Below are positions 1 through 11,924 of a stretch of DNA of 64,000 bases, in pieces. The position numbers were made by a program, and so were the translations under genes. Each line of letters opens with the position of its first letter. The stretch's first letter is position 1. The stretch covers positions 744,001 to 808,000 of the forward strand of contig CP137874.1 of NCBI GenBank assembly GCA_034406715.1, given 5' to 3'. The notes below the pieces were generated by a model that did not search any database, was not told the origin of the DNA, and was given only the letters and a program-made list of their open reading frames with translations. The stretch is from Rhodotorula mucilaginosa. Taxonomy: Eukaryota; Basidiomycota; Microbotryomycetes; Sporidiobolales; Sporidiobolaceae.

Positions 1-193
1 GACCGGAGGCGAGTTTATCGCGCAGGCGATGCAGCGCAACTTTGATGCGGCGATCGCCAAAGCCAAGTTGCAGACGTACGAGATTTCGCAAGAGACGATC
101 GAGGCCAACAAGGGTTTCGAGGCTTCGGGGACTGGACTCGCCAAGCCGCCGCTGCCCTCGTCGGCAGCTCCTCCTCCTCTCGCTGCGGCTTGA
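1..193 (+). CDS. C-terminal end of an unrecognised protein (partial)
   Basis: The first 193 bases are open in the frame that begins at base 2 and end at a TGA. They encode about 63 residues. The visible part starts TGGEFIAQAMQRNFDAAIAK, looks helical and charged, and ends in a proline/alanine-rich tail (PPLPSSAAPPPLAAA). The codon use is GC3-rich like the neighbours, so this is probably a real last exon whose 5' part lies outside the window. I do not recognise the family and no function can be assigned from this fragment. The next gene starts about 300 bp downstream on the same strand. Confidence 0.6.
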   Translation, partial: TGGEFIAQAMQRNFDAAIAKAKLQTYEISQETIEANKGFEASGTGLAKPPLPSSAAPPPLAAA

Positions 194-498
194 AACGGTC
201 GCCCTTCGTTCCGCCGTCCTTGTTGATATGTTTGTTTGCGTGCGGGGGTTCGGTGGTCGGTCACATCGGTCGCTGAGAGAAGAGGTTTGCCGTCGTCGTT
301 CTCGCCATCACTTTGCCTAGTCTCGCAAAGTCCCCCCATTTGTGCAATTTGTCGTGTTCACTCTCTAGCCTGCCCTTTGTCCGGGAAAGCGTCAGCGTTG
401 TCGCCACCCTCGGCTTAACTTATCTGAAAAAGAGAGAGCGAGGCGTTTCCTATGAGTATCCCTTTCTCTCTCTCTCTCTACAACTCGCTCGCAGACTG
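194..498. other. Intergenic region, no gene seen
   Basis: This 305-bp spacer lies between the stop of the upstream partial gene and the ATG at 499. It is pyrimidine-rich near its end (a run of ctctctctct around 469-480), as is common just upstream of fungal starts. Short open frames here have no recognisable motif. Confidence 0.6.
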
Positions 499-2436
499 AT
501 GCGCTTTGCGTTCTACGTGAGCGGACATGGTTTTGGCGTGAGTTCCTACAGCTTTGATACCCTTGCAGCGCAGTGCTCCTCGACCATCCTCTCGTGGCTG
601 CCCCACTCCGCGAGTCTGCCGATAAACAAAAGCTGATCTGAACACGGCATTTGCAGCACGCGACGCGCGTGTCGGCCGTCACGCTCGAACTGCTCGAAGC
701 TGGCCATGACGTGACTCTGGTCACGAGCGCGCCCGAGATCCCGTTCGCGAGCATCCTCGCTCCGACTTCGCTGCCAGCCACCGTCGCTCGCCAACTCGCC
801 ACCAATCCAGGGGGCCCGTCTCCACCGAAGAAGCTTCGCACGTATGCCCAGTACCGCAAGAAGAATGTCGATGCGGGGATGGTCCAGCCCAAAGCGTACG
901 ACGTCGACCGCCGCGCGACGTGCGACGTCTTGATCGACTTTCTCAGCCAGAGGGAGCGGATCCTCGAGGAGGAGGTCGCTTGGCTCAAGGAGGAGCGCAT
1001 GGACGCAGTCTTGAGTGATGCTACCTTCCTAGGCTGGTGAGTCCCGATATACGCAGGCAGGTGTTCGACCGCACGCACAAATAGCTGACTCCCGTTTCCT
1101 CTCCGTTTCTGCAGCGCCGCCGGATCTGCCGCAGGCATCCCGGCTATCATTATTTCCAAGTCAGTCTGCGACGACGCGTAGAAAGACGAGCTCTGCAGAG
1201 AAAGGGAGTTGACTGTGCCGGTCCCCTTTGCAGTTTCACTTTCGACAGCTGCTTCTCGTACCTATCTCATCCTGCCCTCCCAACTCCGATCGGCACCGAC
1301 CCGCCGGAACCTCCCATCAACGCGAAAGAGCTCGACCCGCTCGTCCGACAAACCGTCGCAGACTATGCCTGCGCCTCGTTGTTGCTCCGCCTTCCGGGCG
1401 TGATCCCCATCCCCGCTTTCGACACCGACGTGCCGATGCCGGCCGGGCGATGGATCAACGACGACCGGAGCGCCTTTGTACCACAAGTCGAGGCCCTCTT
1501 GTCCCGCCCGGCGTCGGCCATCCCGTCCCTCGCGCACGGTCGCAAAGTCATCGACGTCCCGCTCATCGTCCGGACGCCCTCTCCCGAAGCCAACACGCCC
1601 GAGTTCAGGCGAGCCATCTTGACCGGGATGGGCGTCCCCGATTTTTTGCTCGATGCCAAAGTGTTGCTCGTCTCGTTCGGAGGGCAAGCGATCCCGCGAC
1701 CACAGACTCGGCCCCCTTCGCGCCTCTCGTCGCCGCTCCGTCGTTCCACTTCCTACGCCGGCTCGAACGGCAACGGTAACGGCAACGGCAGTGGCAATGG
1801 TGCAGAGGCAGTTTCGTCTATGGAACACCGCGAAGCGGGCTTGCTCCCGCGAGGGTGGATCGCGATCGTGACGGGGTTGAGCGGCGGTGACAATGCGATC
1901 CGCGAAGACCTCCCGTACGGGTTCTTTGCGAGCGAAAAGGACGTCTACGTGCCCGACTTGACTTGGATCGCAGACTGTGTCCTTGGTAAACTGGTGCGTT
2001 GTGCCTTTCTGCCTTCATGAGTCTGGGTGCTCGCCCGGTGCTGATCGTGCGTTTTGTTGGTCTGGCCGCAGGGCTATGGGACGTGCTCCGAGACGCTTTC
2101 TTGCCGCACTCCATTCATCTTTGGTACAGCACGGCCTCCTTTTGCTTCACACTGTGGACAGTCGAGGCTGACCGGCCTACTTATTCGACGGCAGTCCCGC
2201 GCCCGCTGTTTGTGGAAGAATTCGGCCTCAAACGGCTCATGCACGCGCGCGGCACGTCCCTCGAACTCGCCCGGAGCGACTTTGAAGCCGGACGGTGGGA
2301 GTTTCACATCGAGGAAGCGTACGAGCTCGGGCGGGCGGCCAAGGAGGAAGCGAGGCGGACTGGGTTCGTCGATGAAGGCGCGGCGAGGGTCATTCGCGAC
2401 GAGATCGAGAAATTCATGGCGCAGCGCGCCGGGTAG
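499..2436 (+). CDS. Glycosyltransferase-fold protein resembling the N-terminal domain of L-arabinokinase
   Basis: The model joins 499-537, 657-1036, 1115-1159, 1234-1993, 2072-2123 and 2195-2436 and gives 505 residues. All phases fit. The short first exon ends SGHGFG and joins HATRVSAV, rebuilding the GHGFGHATR glycine-rich loop (residues 9-17) seen at the start of plant L-arabinokinase and related GT-B-like proteins. Other family-like segments are the AAGIPAIIISNFTFD region in exons 3-4 and GYGTCSETLSCRTPFIFVPR near residues 409-428, formed only when both flanking introns are removed. A Ser/Gly/Asn-rich insert lies near 1740-1810. The GHMP-kinase half of arabinokinase is absent, so this is a stand-alone domain. 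Its substrate is unknown. Family assignment is an inference from motifs; the gene structure is more secure than the function. Confidence 0.8.
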
Positions 2437-2789
2437 ATCTCCCTTTAGCGTGAGGTACCAGTCTATTTTCCATTGCATGCTGCGTGACTCGGAGCCTTGC
2501 CCGGCAATGTGACTTTTTCACTTTTTGTGGAGTGAGGAGAGGTCGGGACTCGGGTGGCGGTACGATTTTCTACAGATCGCGCGTCCTTCCTTTTGAGCGC
2601 ATTGGCGCGCTCCCGTGTGTTTGGGGCGCTAGTCGTAACGAGAGAAGGTGCGGGGAAAGGACAGGAGTCTCTCGAGTCCGAGCGGGACATGACTGCGCCA
2701 CTTCTTCTTCTCCTTCCTTCCTTCCTTCTTCTCACCTCGCAGGCGCTGCTTTCGCACCCGGTAGCACTCACGCAGGTCCACACAGCAGA

Positions 2790-4182
2790 ATGACCGGCAC
2801 GACCTCTCACCTCGAGCCTCCGACGCACTTCCAGGCGGCCGTTTTCCAGGCGCCGGGAGCGCCGCTCGAGCTGGCGCAAGTCGAGTACCGCAAGCCCGGA
2901 CACGGAAGTGAGTCAACGCAGGGCATACTTAGAGCTATGAAGCCCAGACTGACACCGCTCCGATCCTCGTCCGTGCCAGAACTCGCCGTCAAAGTCGAGG
3001 CGGCCGTCTTGTCTGACCTTGACGCCGTCTCGGAGCTCGGTCTCCTTCGTCCGTACGCCAAGTTCCCTCGCACGCCCGGAACGGCCTTCTGCGGCACCAT
3101 CGTCGAGACTGGCAGTGGTGCGCGCGAGGGCGGAGGCGCTGGTGGACTCTCGGGCGGTCCGATTTCCTCGCTCGTGAGGCGCATCTCGCGTCTCGGACTC
3201 GGCCGCGGCGCCTCCTCGGCCGACGACAAGGACAAGACGAACGGGAACGAGGTTGAAGACTTTCACAAGTGGAAGGTTGGCGAGCGCGTCATCGTCTCGT
3301 CGACGCACCAGGGCTGCGCCGAGTACGCGACCGCTCATGCCGACTCGGCGTGCCCCGTCCCGACCGACATGCCGCTGTTCGAGTCGGTCGTCACGGCGAC
3401 GTTTGGCGCCAAGATCCTCCTCGCTCAGCAGCAGTACGACCACTACTGCCACCACCTCGCCGAGGACGACGCGCGCTTGCTCGTCGAGCGCAACGAGCGC
3501 GAGGGCTTCAAGGACGGCAAGGGCGCCGTCGCCGTCTACGGCCAGGGTGGCTACGCCGCGCTCGCGTACCACTCGCTCCGTCACGAGATGAAGGACCGCC
3601 TCTTGCTCGTCTCGACGTCCGACTCGCACTCGCACGAGGACTACAACGCGCCCAAGGAAGACTTTGTCCGCGGCCACCTCGGCAGCGGCTTGGTCGAAAA
3701 GTTTGGCCCGCACGGAGGGATCAAGCACTTCATCTGTGTCGAGTTGCCCCGTCGCGAGAACGGGTTCGAGTACTTGCTCGACCTGATGCGCCACGGCGGC
3801 CAGATCACCTTGCTCACGATTGACCGCGAGTCGATGCTCATCATCCCGCCCGGTGCGTTTCGGGAACGTTTCTCTCCTCGCCCTCCCTTTCCTCCGCGCG
3901 CTAACCTGGAGTCTACCCGTCACGACGACAGCCCAAATCGTCGCTCGCTCGTTGACGATCCGTGGCGCGCCCGATTTGCACTCGTCCGACCTCGTCCACG
4001 CGCTCAAGATGTGCCACCGCTTCGACTTGCACCGTCACGTCTCGATCGCCAAGTTCCCCTTCTCGGAGCAAGGCGTCCGTGCGGCGTGGGACCGCGTCAA
4101 GAACTCGAGCGACTGCTGGAACGCCCAGGTCGTCTACTTTAGCGAGGCCGAAACGGCGCCCGCTCCGCTTGCGTCGGCGTGA
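2790..4182 (+). CDS. MDR-superfamily (zinc-type alcohol dehydrogenase-like) oxidoreductase
   Basis: Exons 2790-2907, 2980-3852 and 3932-4182 encode 413 residues. The start MTGTTSHLEPPTHFQAAVFQ fits the usual MDR opening strand. A GroES-like domain is seen in LAVKVEAAVLSDLDAVSELG and GTAFCGTIVETGSG, and a Rossmann dinucleotide motif in VYGQGGYAALAYHSL. The end SIAKFPFSEQGVRAAWDRVK matches the family's C-terminal helix. Between residues about 108 and 155 there is a glycine/serine- and charge-rich insert that looks disordered. No structural-zinc four-cysteine lobe is visible, so it belongs with the zinc-free quinone-reductase-like members. The substrate cannot be predicted. An upstream in-frame extension to 2484 lacks conserved sequence, and the ATG at 2790 was preferred. 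Confidence 0.8.
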
Positions 4183-4595
4183 AGGGGGAGGAAGGGGTCC
4201 GCTTGCGCTTTTCTCTTGCTTGGCTTGCCGTTAGTTCTTCTATACCCCGTTTGAGTTTGGAATGCATACCGCGTACATGAACTCGTGTGGCAAAGTTGAG
4301 AAAACGCTGGAGTCACCATTTGGGACTCTCGATGTCGGGATGGCATTCAACTGCTGCTCTTGCGCTTGCCGCGGGCTGGTCGGTGTCTCCCTGTAACGAG
4401 TGGTCTATACTCTCCGTGCGAGTCGAGCAAGAGCTTATAGCGAAAGTCGACCAGGTGGGAAGCGGTGAGAAGGCCGACGGCTCGAGCGAGCGCGCGTGGA
4501 CCGATCACTCAACTCTCTCTGCCCTACTCTACGACCGCAGCTCTACACTCGCGAGCTTGACGTGGACAGTCAGATACGTGCTTTCTATCGGGGGA

Positions 4596-7500
4596 ATGCG
4601 CCGACCCGGCTCGACTCGTCCTTCGTGGGCGCTGTGGTTGCTGCTCGGCCTCGGCGGACTCGACGACGGACGCCTGCAGGACGCACCTGGATCCTCGAGC
4701 GCAAGGTGGCTAGGAGCAGCGGGGGCAGCAGCGCAGAGTACAGCAGTGACTGGCAGGTAAGTCCCGCTCCTGCAAGCCAATCCTGCCTTTTGCCAGGGCG
4801 CGAGTGCTCACCGCCGACTTTTGCACGCTCGCGCAGGTGGGGTCAGGCTGGCGCCCTCCTTTCGCCGAACGAGGCACCGACGTTCGTTGTCGTCTCGGGC
4901 AAGATCCCCGTCAGCGGGCAGACCATCGATTCCACCCCGGCAACGGCGTCGACGCTCGCACTCGACCTTTCCGAACCGATTGCGGACCTCGCTGCGCCCC
5001 CTTGGAGCCCTTTCCCCTCCAGCGGTAGCGCACCTATAGCCGCCAACGGAGCGTTGATACCGCTCTCATCGCACTCGGGGCTCTTCTTTGGCGGAGACGC
5101 CGCCAGCGATCCGGCGATCGCACTCCCGACCGCCAACGACAGCTCGTGGCTCCTCTCCTACCCGGTCTCGCCGACTGCGTCGCCTTCCTGGACCCACGAA
5201 CTCGCTTCGTCGTGGCCAACACAGCCGCAGCGTCGAGAGAGCGTCTTTGCCGTGTCCGCTTCGAACGGGACGGTCACGCGTTCGTGGATCTACGGTGGCC
5301 TGCGACCCGACGGATCCGGAACCGCCTATAACGAGCTGTGGGAGATACAGACTCCGATCGACGCCAAGGGCCAGATCGCATCGACTCCAACTTGGGGTAT
5401 GTGGCAGGGTCGAGGAGGCCCGCCGGCCATGTACGACGGAATGGCGGTCCTCTTGCCGGCTTCCAGCGATTCGCCGACCTCGCTGCCGTCCATTCTCCTC
5501 ATCGGCGGAGTCCAATCGACGCACGGAGGTGCAACTTCTCTGAGCGATCTCTCAACCGCTTGGGTCTTTGAGCCGAGCGACAACCTCGCGAGCGGAACGT
5601 GGCAAAAGATCAAACTCGCCAACGCCCCGCGAGATCGTCGAGGGCACGTCGCTGTTCCGTTCGGCACTGGCGCCATTTGGATTCAAGGCGGAAGGGACCT
5701 CGATGGATCGACGGTGTACAGCGACGCGGCGGTGTTGGACGTCAAGGGCCGCAGGTGGACTCCGACCTCGGGTGGTCAGGCCGTCTGGGGCCATTCAGCT
5801 GTCGCCGTCGGAGAGACCATCTTGCTCGCTTTCGGTGAGCAGAAAAGCTCCCCCACTAGCCTCGCTCCTTACTAGTTACTGATGAAGGAGTTCCGCCGTT
5901 GCTGCTCTGCAGGTCACGGACAGAATGCACCGGTCTCGTCGAGCCTTTCAGTCTATGCGCCAGGGAACGACACTTGGCTTGATACATACGAGCCATCCTA
6001 CCTACTCGTCGTCGCGAACCCAAAGGCTGCTTCCAGTCCCGCCGCCGCGTCAACGACCTCGCTCGCTGCTTCGAATGCCGGCACCGTTTCTACAGCGCCA
6101 GGGGTTACCGAAGCGAGTCAGCCCGACTACTCCCCCAACAGCGCTCCGACTCCGAACCCTGCTACGTCACCCTCCGCTACGCCCACCACAGCTGACTCGC
6201 CCCCGCAATGGACTGCTCCTGGCGTCGCTCTCCCGTCTGCGATCCCGACCGAACCTCCCACGACCGGAAGCGACGACACCTCTTCGGGCGACAAGACGGA
6301 TCGCACCGGGGAGAACACCCCCAAGTCGGTCATTGCAGGAGCCGTCGTCGGCAGTATTCTCGGCGCCCTCGTCCTCGGGATCGGTGGCGTCATCGCCGTC
6401 AAACGGCATCGCGACCACACGGTCTATTCCCGCCGAGCTTATACCGGCGATGATGACGATATACACGGACTAGGTGGCCGTGGTGGCCTCATGCAGGAGC
6501 ATCGATTCGATGGCGGATTCGCCAGCAGCGAAGCGTACAACGATGGGAAGGGCTTGCCCGATCCTGCGACGGCGCGCGGAGGGGGCGGAGCAGGAGCTGG
6601 TGCATTCGGGGCTATGGCGGCGCTTTTGACTCCACGCAAACGGCATCCGGCGAATGAGTCGCCGATCCGAACGCGTCGGCTCAACATGCTCGACGAGGAG
6701 GAAGCCGCCGCAGACGAGACCTGGACCGACGGCGACTGGGCGCGGAATAAAGGCTGGACTCGCTTCGACGACGAGGACGACGATGCAGCCTCACCCGCTC
6801 TCGGAGAGGTGGGCATCTTGTCTCTCAAGGGTCGCGGGGGGATGGGCGTCTGGGACGGGTTTGGCGGAATCAGCCGGATCGGCGACTCGGTCCGGTCGTC
6901 GAGGTCGTTCCTCGGCGGTGCACTCGGCGGGTTTGTCGGCGTGGCGGAGAAGTCTGACCCGCGCGACGAGCGAGATGACGACGACGACGAGAAGCAGGCG
7001 GGTACGATCTACCCGGGCGGGGACGATGGCGAGAAGAAGGCTTCTTCTCGTCTGCACGAGTATGGGTCCGTCGCACCGCTCGAACCGCAAGGTGCCGAGG
7101 AGGACCCGTCCTTGACTCCGATTGCCGAATGGGAGGAAGACGACGCGCGCTTTGAAGAGGCCGGAGTCGGAGGTCCGAACACGACCGAGAGCGGCGATAC
7201 CTACTCCGCCGTATCGCATACCGCCGCCTCGTCCGAAACGCACCGAACTCGGTCGACCCGTCGGACCAGTACAGAAGTCTCGCCGAGAAAGAGTGCGCGC
7301 ATCGTACGGCCGTTCTCGCCGGCGTCGGCTTCGAACGCTTCTCTCTACGGCTCAACGTTTGCGGCACCCCAACGGTTCGGACCCACCACGGGAGTGGTGG
7401 AAGCGGACCTTTCTCGGGAGTTGTCGAGCACGAGTCATGTCAGTCATCGAGTCTTGACTCGCAGCAACTCGTCCTGGTGGAGCAGGCTGAACCTGCAGAA

Positions 7501-8371
7501 GAACCATCATCAGGCGGAAGTACCGACACCGACCGCTGCTGAAGCGATTCGGGATCCCGCACCCGCACCGAGGATGGACGCGATCATCACTGTGACGGAT
7601 CCGTTCTCAGATCCGGACCCGGTGCCATCAGAGGTGCTCGAACCAGTGCCGCCGCCACAACCTCGCCATCGTCGCGACGAGCTCGACGAACATGGTCGTT
7701 TCGCCACTGCCACTGAGCGGTTCGCACGAGGTGTACATGACCGTTCGACATCGTCGAACACGTCCGAAGCGACTGCGACCTCGTCCGTCCTCGAGGACCG
7801 ACTCCGGAATATGGACGTTGTTCAACGAGTCCAGTCGGGTGGACAATCGTCCGTCGAGACGACGCCGACGATGGGAGGGAACCAGCATGGAGGTTTCGGA
7901 CCTTCAGCGATGGAGCACTTGGACAATCCCTTCCGAGATCCGACCCAGGCCACCGGCGCAGGAAGTTCCGATCCGCGGAAACGACCGCCGCCCCGTTCAG
8001 CCACGACGCCCGCGCCGCAGCGACCCAACTATGTCTACCAATCGCCTGCGGAAAAGATTCGCCTCCCGACGACCTTGGCGACGATCCAGCCACCGACGCC
8101 GGCATATACGCCGCCCGACTCGCCGCGCAAAAGGCTCGCCGGACCTCGACCGGAGCCGCTCTCGCCTGCTTCCGGCTCGACGTTCGCGCTGCTGCGCTCG
8201 AACAGCGTCAAGGACCTGATCGCCAACATCGAGAAACGTGCGAACCAGCCGCCGGACTTCGCTAGCGCCGCCTCTGCTGCTGCGGACAAGGCAGTACCTT
8301 CTCGAACCAAGGTCGTGCACGGCTTTGCGAAAAAGCCAAAGCTCTACGTCGCGAATCCAGATGCGAGTTGA
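4596..8371 (+). CDS. Kelch-repeat membrane protein with a long cytosolic tail
   Basis: Exons 4596-4756, 4837-5834 and 5913-8371 encode 1205 residues. The N-terminus (MRRPGSTRPSWALWLLLGLG) has a hydrophobic run suitable as a signal peptide. Residues about 55-420 carry kelch-like blades with recurring GG doublets: WGQAG, FFGGDA, WIYGGLRPDG, LLIGGVQ, WIQGGRDLDGSTVYSD and GHSAVAV. A Ser/Thr/Pro-rich stalk follows. One clear transmembrane helix lies at about 525-549 (VIAGAVVGSILGALVLGIGG), followed by basic residues (KRHRDH) as a stop-transfer signal. The remaining roughly 650 residues are low-complexity and rich in Asp/Glu, Ser and Arg. The layout (extracellular kelch, one TM, cytosolic tail) resembles fungal surface kelch proteins. 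The exact role is unknown. Confidence 0.85.
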
Positions 8372-8856
8372 ATTCCTCCTCGTGTGCATGTACCTACAGA
8401 CACTATCTCTTGTATCAGGCTCTTCTCCGGTTGTCGCGATCGTCTTGATGGGCTGTCTCCCTTTTAGATCAGGCTGCAAACGATTTTCTTCTCTCATTTT
8501 CCGCCTGGTTTCTTCCTAAGATTTTGACGCGAATCACTCTGACCTGCTGTGGAGATTCAGGCAGCATAGTGGCTTGTCAGCTGGGAGTCCGCGGCGAAGA
8601 TTGGGCAAAACTCCAACCGCCACCGTCGCTTTCTTCTCGTTCTCTCGCACTTGACTTACCCCCGATCCGTTTTTCGCACGATGCTCCTCGTTGACGCACG
8701 GTCATAAGAGTGCCATGAGATTTGACTCGGCCTCCGCCCTGCTGCCATTAGCGAGGCGTCGTCCTCTAATAGCAATGGCTGCCTTTTGCTGTCTCGAGGG
8801 CGTGCACTCGCTCTTCTTCCTCTTACCGTTCGAGTCAAGCGCTCGCTGCAAACAAG
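8372..8856. other. Intergenic region, GCV1 upstream sequence
   Basis: This 485-bp stretch lies between the kelch-protein stop and the GCV1 ATG. It holds pyrimidine-rich runs (around 8480-8520 and 8625-8660) and no supported coding sequence. It presumably contains the GCV1 promoter and the upstream gene's 3' UTR. Confidence 0.5.
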
Positions 8857-10721
8857 ATGCTCTCTCGGAACGCTCTGCAACCCGCTCGCGTGCTGGCCAA
8901 CGCCTCTGGCCGTCGCTGTGCCTCGTCCTTTTCCGCTCCGGTGAGCCCCACTCGGATTGACGCTCCCTCTCATCGTGTCGGCCAGCTCTCGCTGCCCGAG
9001 GGACGTTTGACTGATGCTGAGCCACGAGAACAGATCAAGAAGACCGCCCTGAATGCATTCCACCGCGGGAACGGAGGCTACATGGTCGAATTCGCCGGGT
9101 GGGAAATGCCGCTCAGGTACGAAGGCGGAGACAAGTCCAAGGTCGCCGGCGGCCCAGGTGAGAGGCGCGTACACAGAGTATGGAGGTCGATGTACAGAGC
9201 TGACGAACGCGGTTCTCATCCGTCGTAGTTGCGGAACACCACCAAGTCCGGAAATCTTCCGGCCTCTTCGACGTAGGACACATGGTCCAGTCGACGTGAG
9301 TTTCCCTTCCCACGCCCATCGCAGCCCGAGATCCAAAACTCGCTGACAGGTGGCCGTACGGACAGATTCGCCGGCCCGGGAGCGCTCGCCTTCCTCTCTC
9401 ACTTGCTGCCGGCTTCGCTCTCGAATTTGCCGGTGCCCGGCACCGAAGCTCACCGGCCTTTCGGATCGACTCTGAGCGTCCTGTTGAACGAGGAGGGCGG
9501 GATCCTTGACGACTGCATGATCACCCGCTGGGGTGAGGACAGGTTCGTCGCTTGCGCTCTTTTTCCTTTCCCGCAAGAGCGAAGCAACAGCTTGACATTT
9601 TCCACCCGATGATCCTTCGAACAGCTTCTACCTGGTCACGAATGCCGGCCGGGCTGATGTCGATATCCCCTGGATCACGAAGCACGTCGAAGCTTGGAAC
9701 GCCGAAAAGTCGGACAAGGTCGAGTTCAAGATTCTCGACTCTGCCGCGCTGGTCGCCTTGCAAGGTGCGCCGCCAGTTGAGGTTCACTTCGCGTGCGCTC
9801 CGTAAGTACATCAACTGACCGCTTTTTGGTCCCGGCGACTTGCCTGCAGGTCCGCAATCGCACGTCGCCTTGCAGCGCCTGCTGCCCAAGGACGTTTCCA
9901 TCCAGAAACTCCTTACCTTCGGCCAGTCCCTCCATCTCCCGATCCACGCCCTCTCCTCCTCCACCACGGTTCACATCGCCCGCGGCGGCTACACGGGCGA
10001 AGACGGCTTCGAGATCTCGGTCCCGAATGCGCAGGCCGAAGATTTCGCCAACATTTTGCTCGACCAGGAGGAGGTCAAGTTGGCTGGGTTGGCGGCACGG
10101 GACTCGTTGAGGCTCGAGGCGGGACTGTGCTTGTACGGTCATGACCTGGACGAGTCGACCGGAGTCGGAGAGGCGGGTCTCGCGTGGGTGGTCGGTACGC
10201 AGCTCTTCCCCTCGCTTTTCTTCTCGCCGACGAGCGGGTTTTCTCTCTGCGCTCTCATTTTGCTGACAGATAATCAAACCGCTCATTCCGCAGGCAAGGA
10301 CCGTCGGACTCCTGGAGCTTTCATTGGTAGCGAGCGGACTCTTGCCGAGTTGAAGAAGGGCGGCACGACTCGCAAGCGTGTCGGGTTGGTCGTCGAGAAG
10401 GGCGCACCTGCTCGCGGTGAGCATGGCATCTTCTTCCCTTTCAACACTCACAGCTGACCGTCCCCTCGTATTGACGACTCTGCCACAGAGGGCGCCTTGA
10501 TCTTTGCGTCGGAAGACAACACGGCGGCCCCGATCGGACGAATCACGTCCGGCCTGCCGTCTCCCACCGTGGGGCAAAACATCGCGATGGGCTACATCGA
10601 GACGGCGAACGGACTCAACAAGAAGGGCAGTCGGGTGTTTGTCGAAGTGAGGAAAAAGATGCGCGAGGCCGAAGTGGCGGCGATGCCGTTCATCAAACCG
10701 GGTTACTACCGCGGCGAGTAA
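8857..10721 (+). CDS. GCV1: Glycine cleavage system T-protein (aminomethyltransferase), mitochondrial
   Basis: Eight exons (8857-8940, 9034-9157, 9229-9295, 9366-9542, 9625-9764, 9850-10194, 10294-10416, 10489-10721) give 430 residues, close to the family size. The first exon is an Arg/Ser-rich, acid-free mitochondrial presequence. The mature part opens IKKTALNAFHRGNGGYMVEF, a hallmark of T-proteins, then SSGLFDVGHMVQS, NEEGGILDDCMITRWGED, SFYLVTNAG, ARGGYTGEDGFEISVP (the folate-side loop), GLAARDSLRLEAGLCLYGHD and the final aminomethyltransferase C-domain ending KPGYYRGE. The enzyme transfers the methylene group from the H-protein-bound aminomethyl lipoate to tetrahydrofolate. The first intron (93 bp) is a multiple of three and has no stop, so its retention would stay in frame. 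Confidence 0.95.
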
Positions 10722-10814
10722 TGACGAAGGATTCTCCCGGTAGTATAGTGCTGATTGTGTAGTTGCGATTTGTATCTGGTGAATCTACTCTACAAGGATC
10801 CGCGTCCGGTCGTG

Positions 10815-11924
10815 TCATGACTTGACCCGCTCGAGCTTCTCGGTCGCTTCTGCAAACCAGGACCGCCTGTGTTAGTGTGCCAATCCAAGCAGGAGCGCGT
10901 GGCGCAGGAAAGAAAGTGAACCTCACCCTTCTTGACCTGCGCCGACCCATGCCTGATCGCCTCCTCGTACGCTTTGACGGCCTCGTCCTTCCTCCCGAGA
11001 CCTTCCAACGCCTCGCCTCTCCGGACGTGACCTTTCGCCCAGTTGGGCGCTATCCGTACTGCGGCTTCGGCGTCGGCGAGGGCTGCTTCATAATCGGGGG
11101 AAGGGGAACGCAGGATGGAAAAGGCTCGGTTCCCGAGGAGGATGAAATGATCCGGCTGCGTGGAGGAGGAACCGGGAGCATGAGCGAGCGGGGTCTGGAG
11201 GCATAACGTCCACCTGCTCCAGGAGAGAAACGACTCACTGCCTGCTCGAGTGCTGCCGAGTACTTTTCGCGCGCGGCGTCAAAGTCGCCGGCTTTGAAGA
11301 GGGCGTTGCCTTCCTCCTTGAGTGCCTCTGCTTCGGGTGAGAGCGGCGGCACTGGCGGGTTCGGACCCGCGTGGCCGTAAACGAGTCGGTTCAACCCGGC
11401 GGGGTCTGCACCTTTGAGCTGATTGCCGAGTGGGATCGGTCAGTTCTCCGTTCGTTCCGAGACAAATTCACCGGCCGAGGGTCGAGAAGGAGGGGACTTG
11501 GACTGACCGTCTCGACGACCTCTCCATTTCGGATCGCGAAGAAGGTCGGCATAGCCTGGACTTTGTATTTGGCGGCAATGTTGGGACACTTGTCGACGTC
11601 GAAGCGGACGAACGAGACCCAGTCGACGGCTTGGGCGAGTTTGTCAAATACGGGGGCGATCGCCTTGCACGGGCCGCACCAGGTCTGTACATTCCGCAGG
11701 GTCATGCGTCAGCGGGAGTTCTGGGACGGAATTGACAGATGCGAAGACAGGCGAGGGTCGAGGTTGGTCGAGGTATCCGAGTTGGAAGAGAGACGGAGAG
11801 CGAGACGGAGCACGTGGTGGCTCACTGCGTAGGCATCTACGATGACGGTCTTGCCCTGCGCTTTGGCTGCCCTCAGCGCCGTGTTCCATTCGGCGACGTT
11901 GTTGGCTTCGATGACAGTCATCAA
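10815..11924 (-). CDS. Thioredoxin-TPR fusion protein
   Basis: On the minus strand five exons (11826-11924, 11508-11684, 11239-11418, 10927-11155, 10815-10849) encode 239 residues. Residues 1-92 form a thioredoxin domain with the active site TWCGPCK at about 34-40, followed by the cis-proline strand QAMPTFFAIRNGE. From about residue 118 there are tetratricopeptide repeats: EALKEEGNALFKAGDFDAAR, HFILLGNRAF, and GRKDEAVKAYEEAIRHG, ending EATEKLERVKS. The TPR motif type (GNALFKAG...) is the one used by Hsp70/Hsp90 co-chaperones, so a redox co-chaperone role is a reasonable inference. The ORF begins with two adjacent Met codons; either could be used. It is divergent from the DNA glycosylase gene with about 200 bp between starts. 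Confidence 0.9.

Noticed and set aside
1363-1749. Minus-strand open frame inside the arabinokinase-like gene
   Set aside because: It lies wholly within a well-supported plus-strand exon and has no conserved features.
2913-4007. Long minus-strand open frame opposite the MDR oxidoreductase
   Set aside because: It is an antisense shadow of a GC3-rich gene with clear family motifs on the plus strand. The same applies to 33826-36057 opposite SSE1 and 48245-49372 opposite the transporter.
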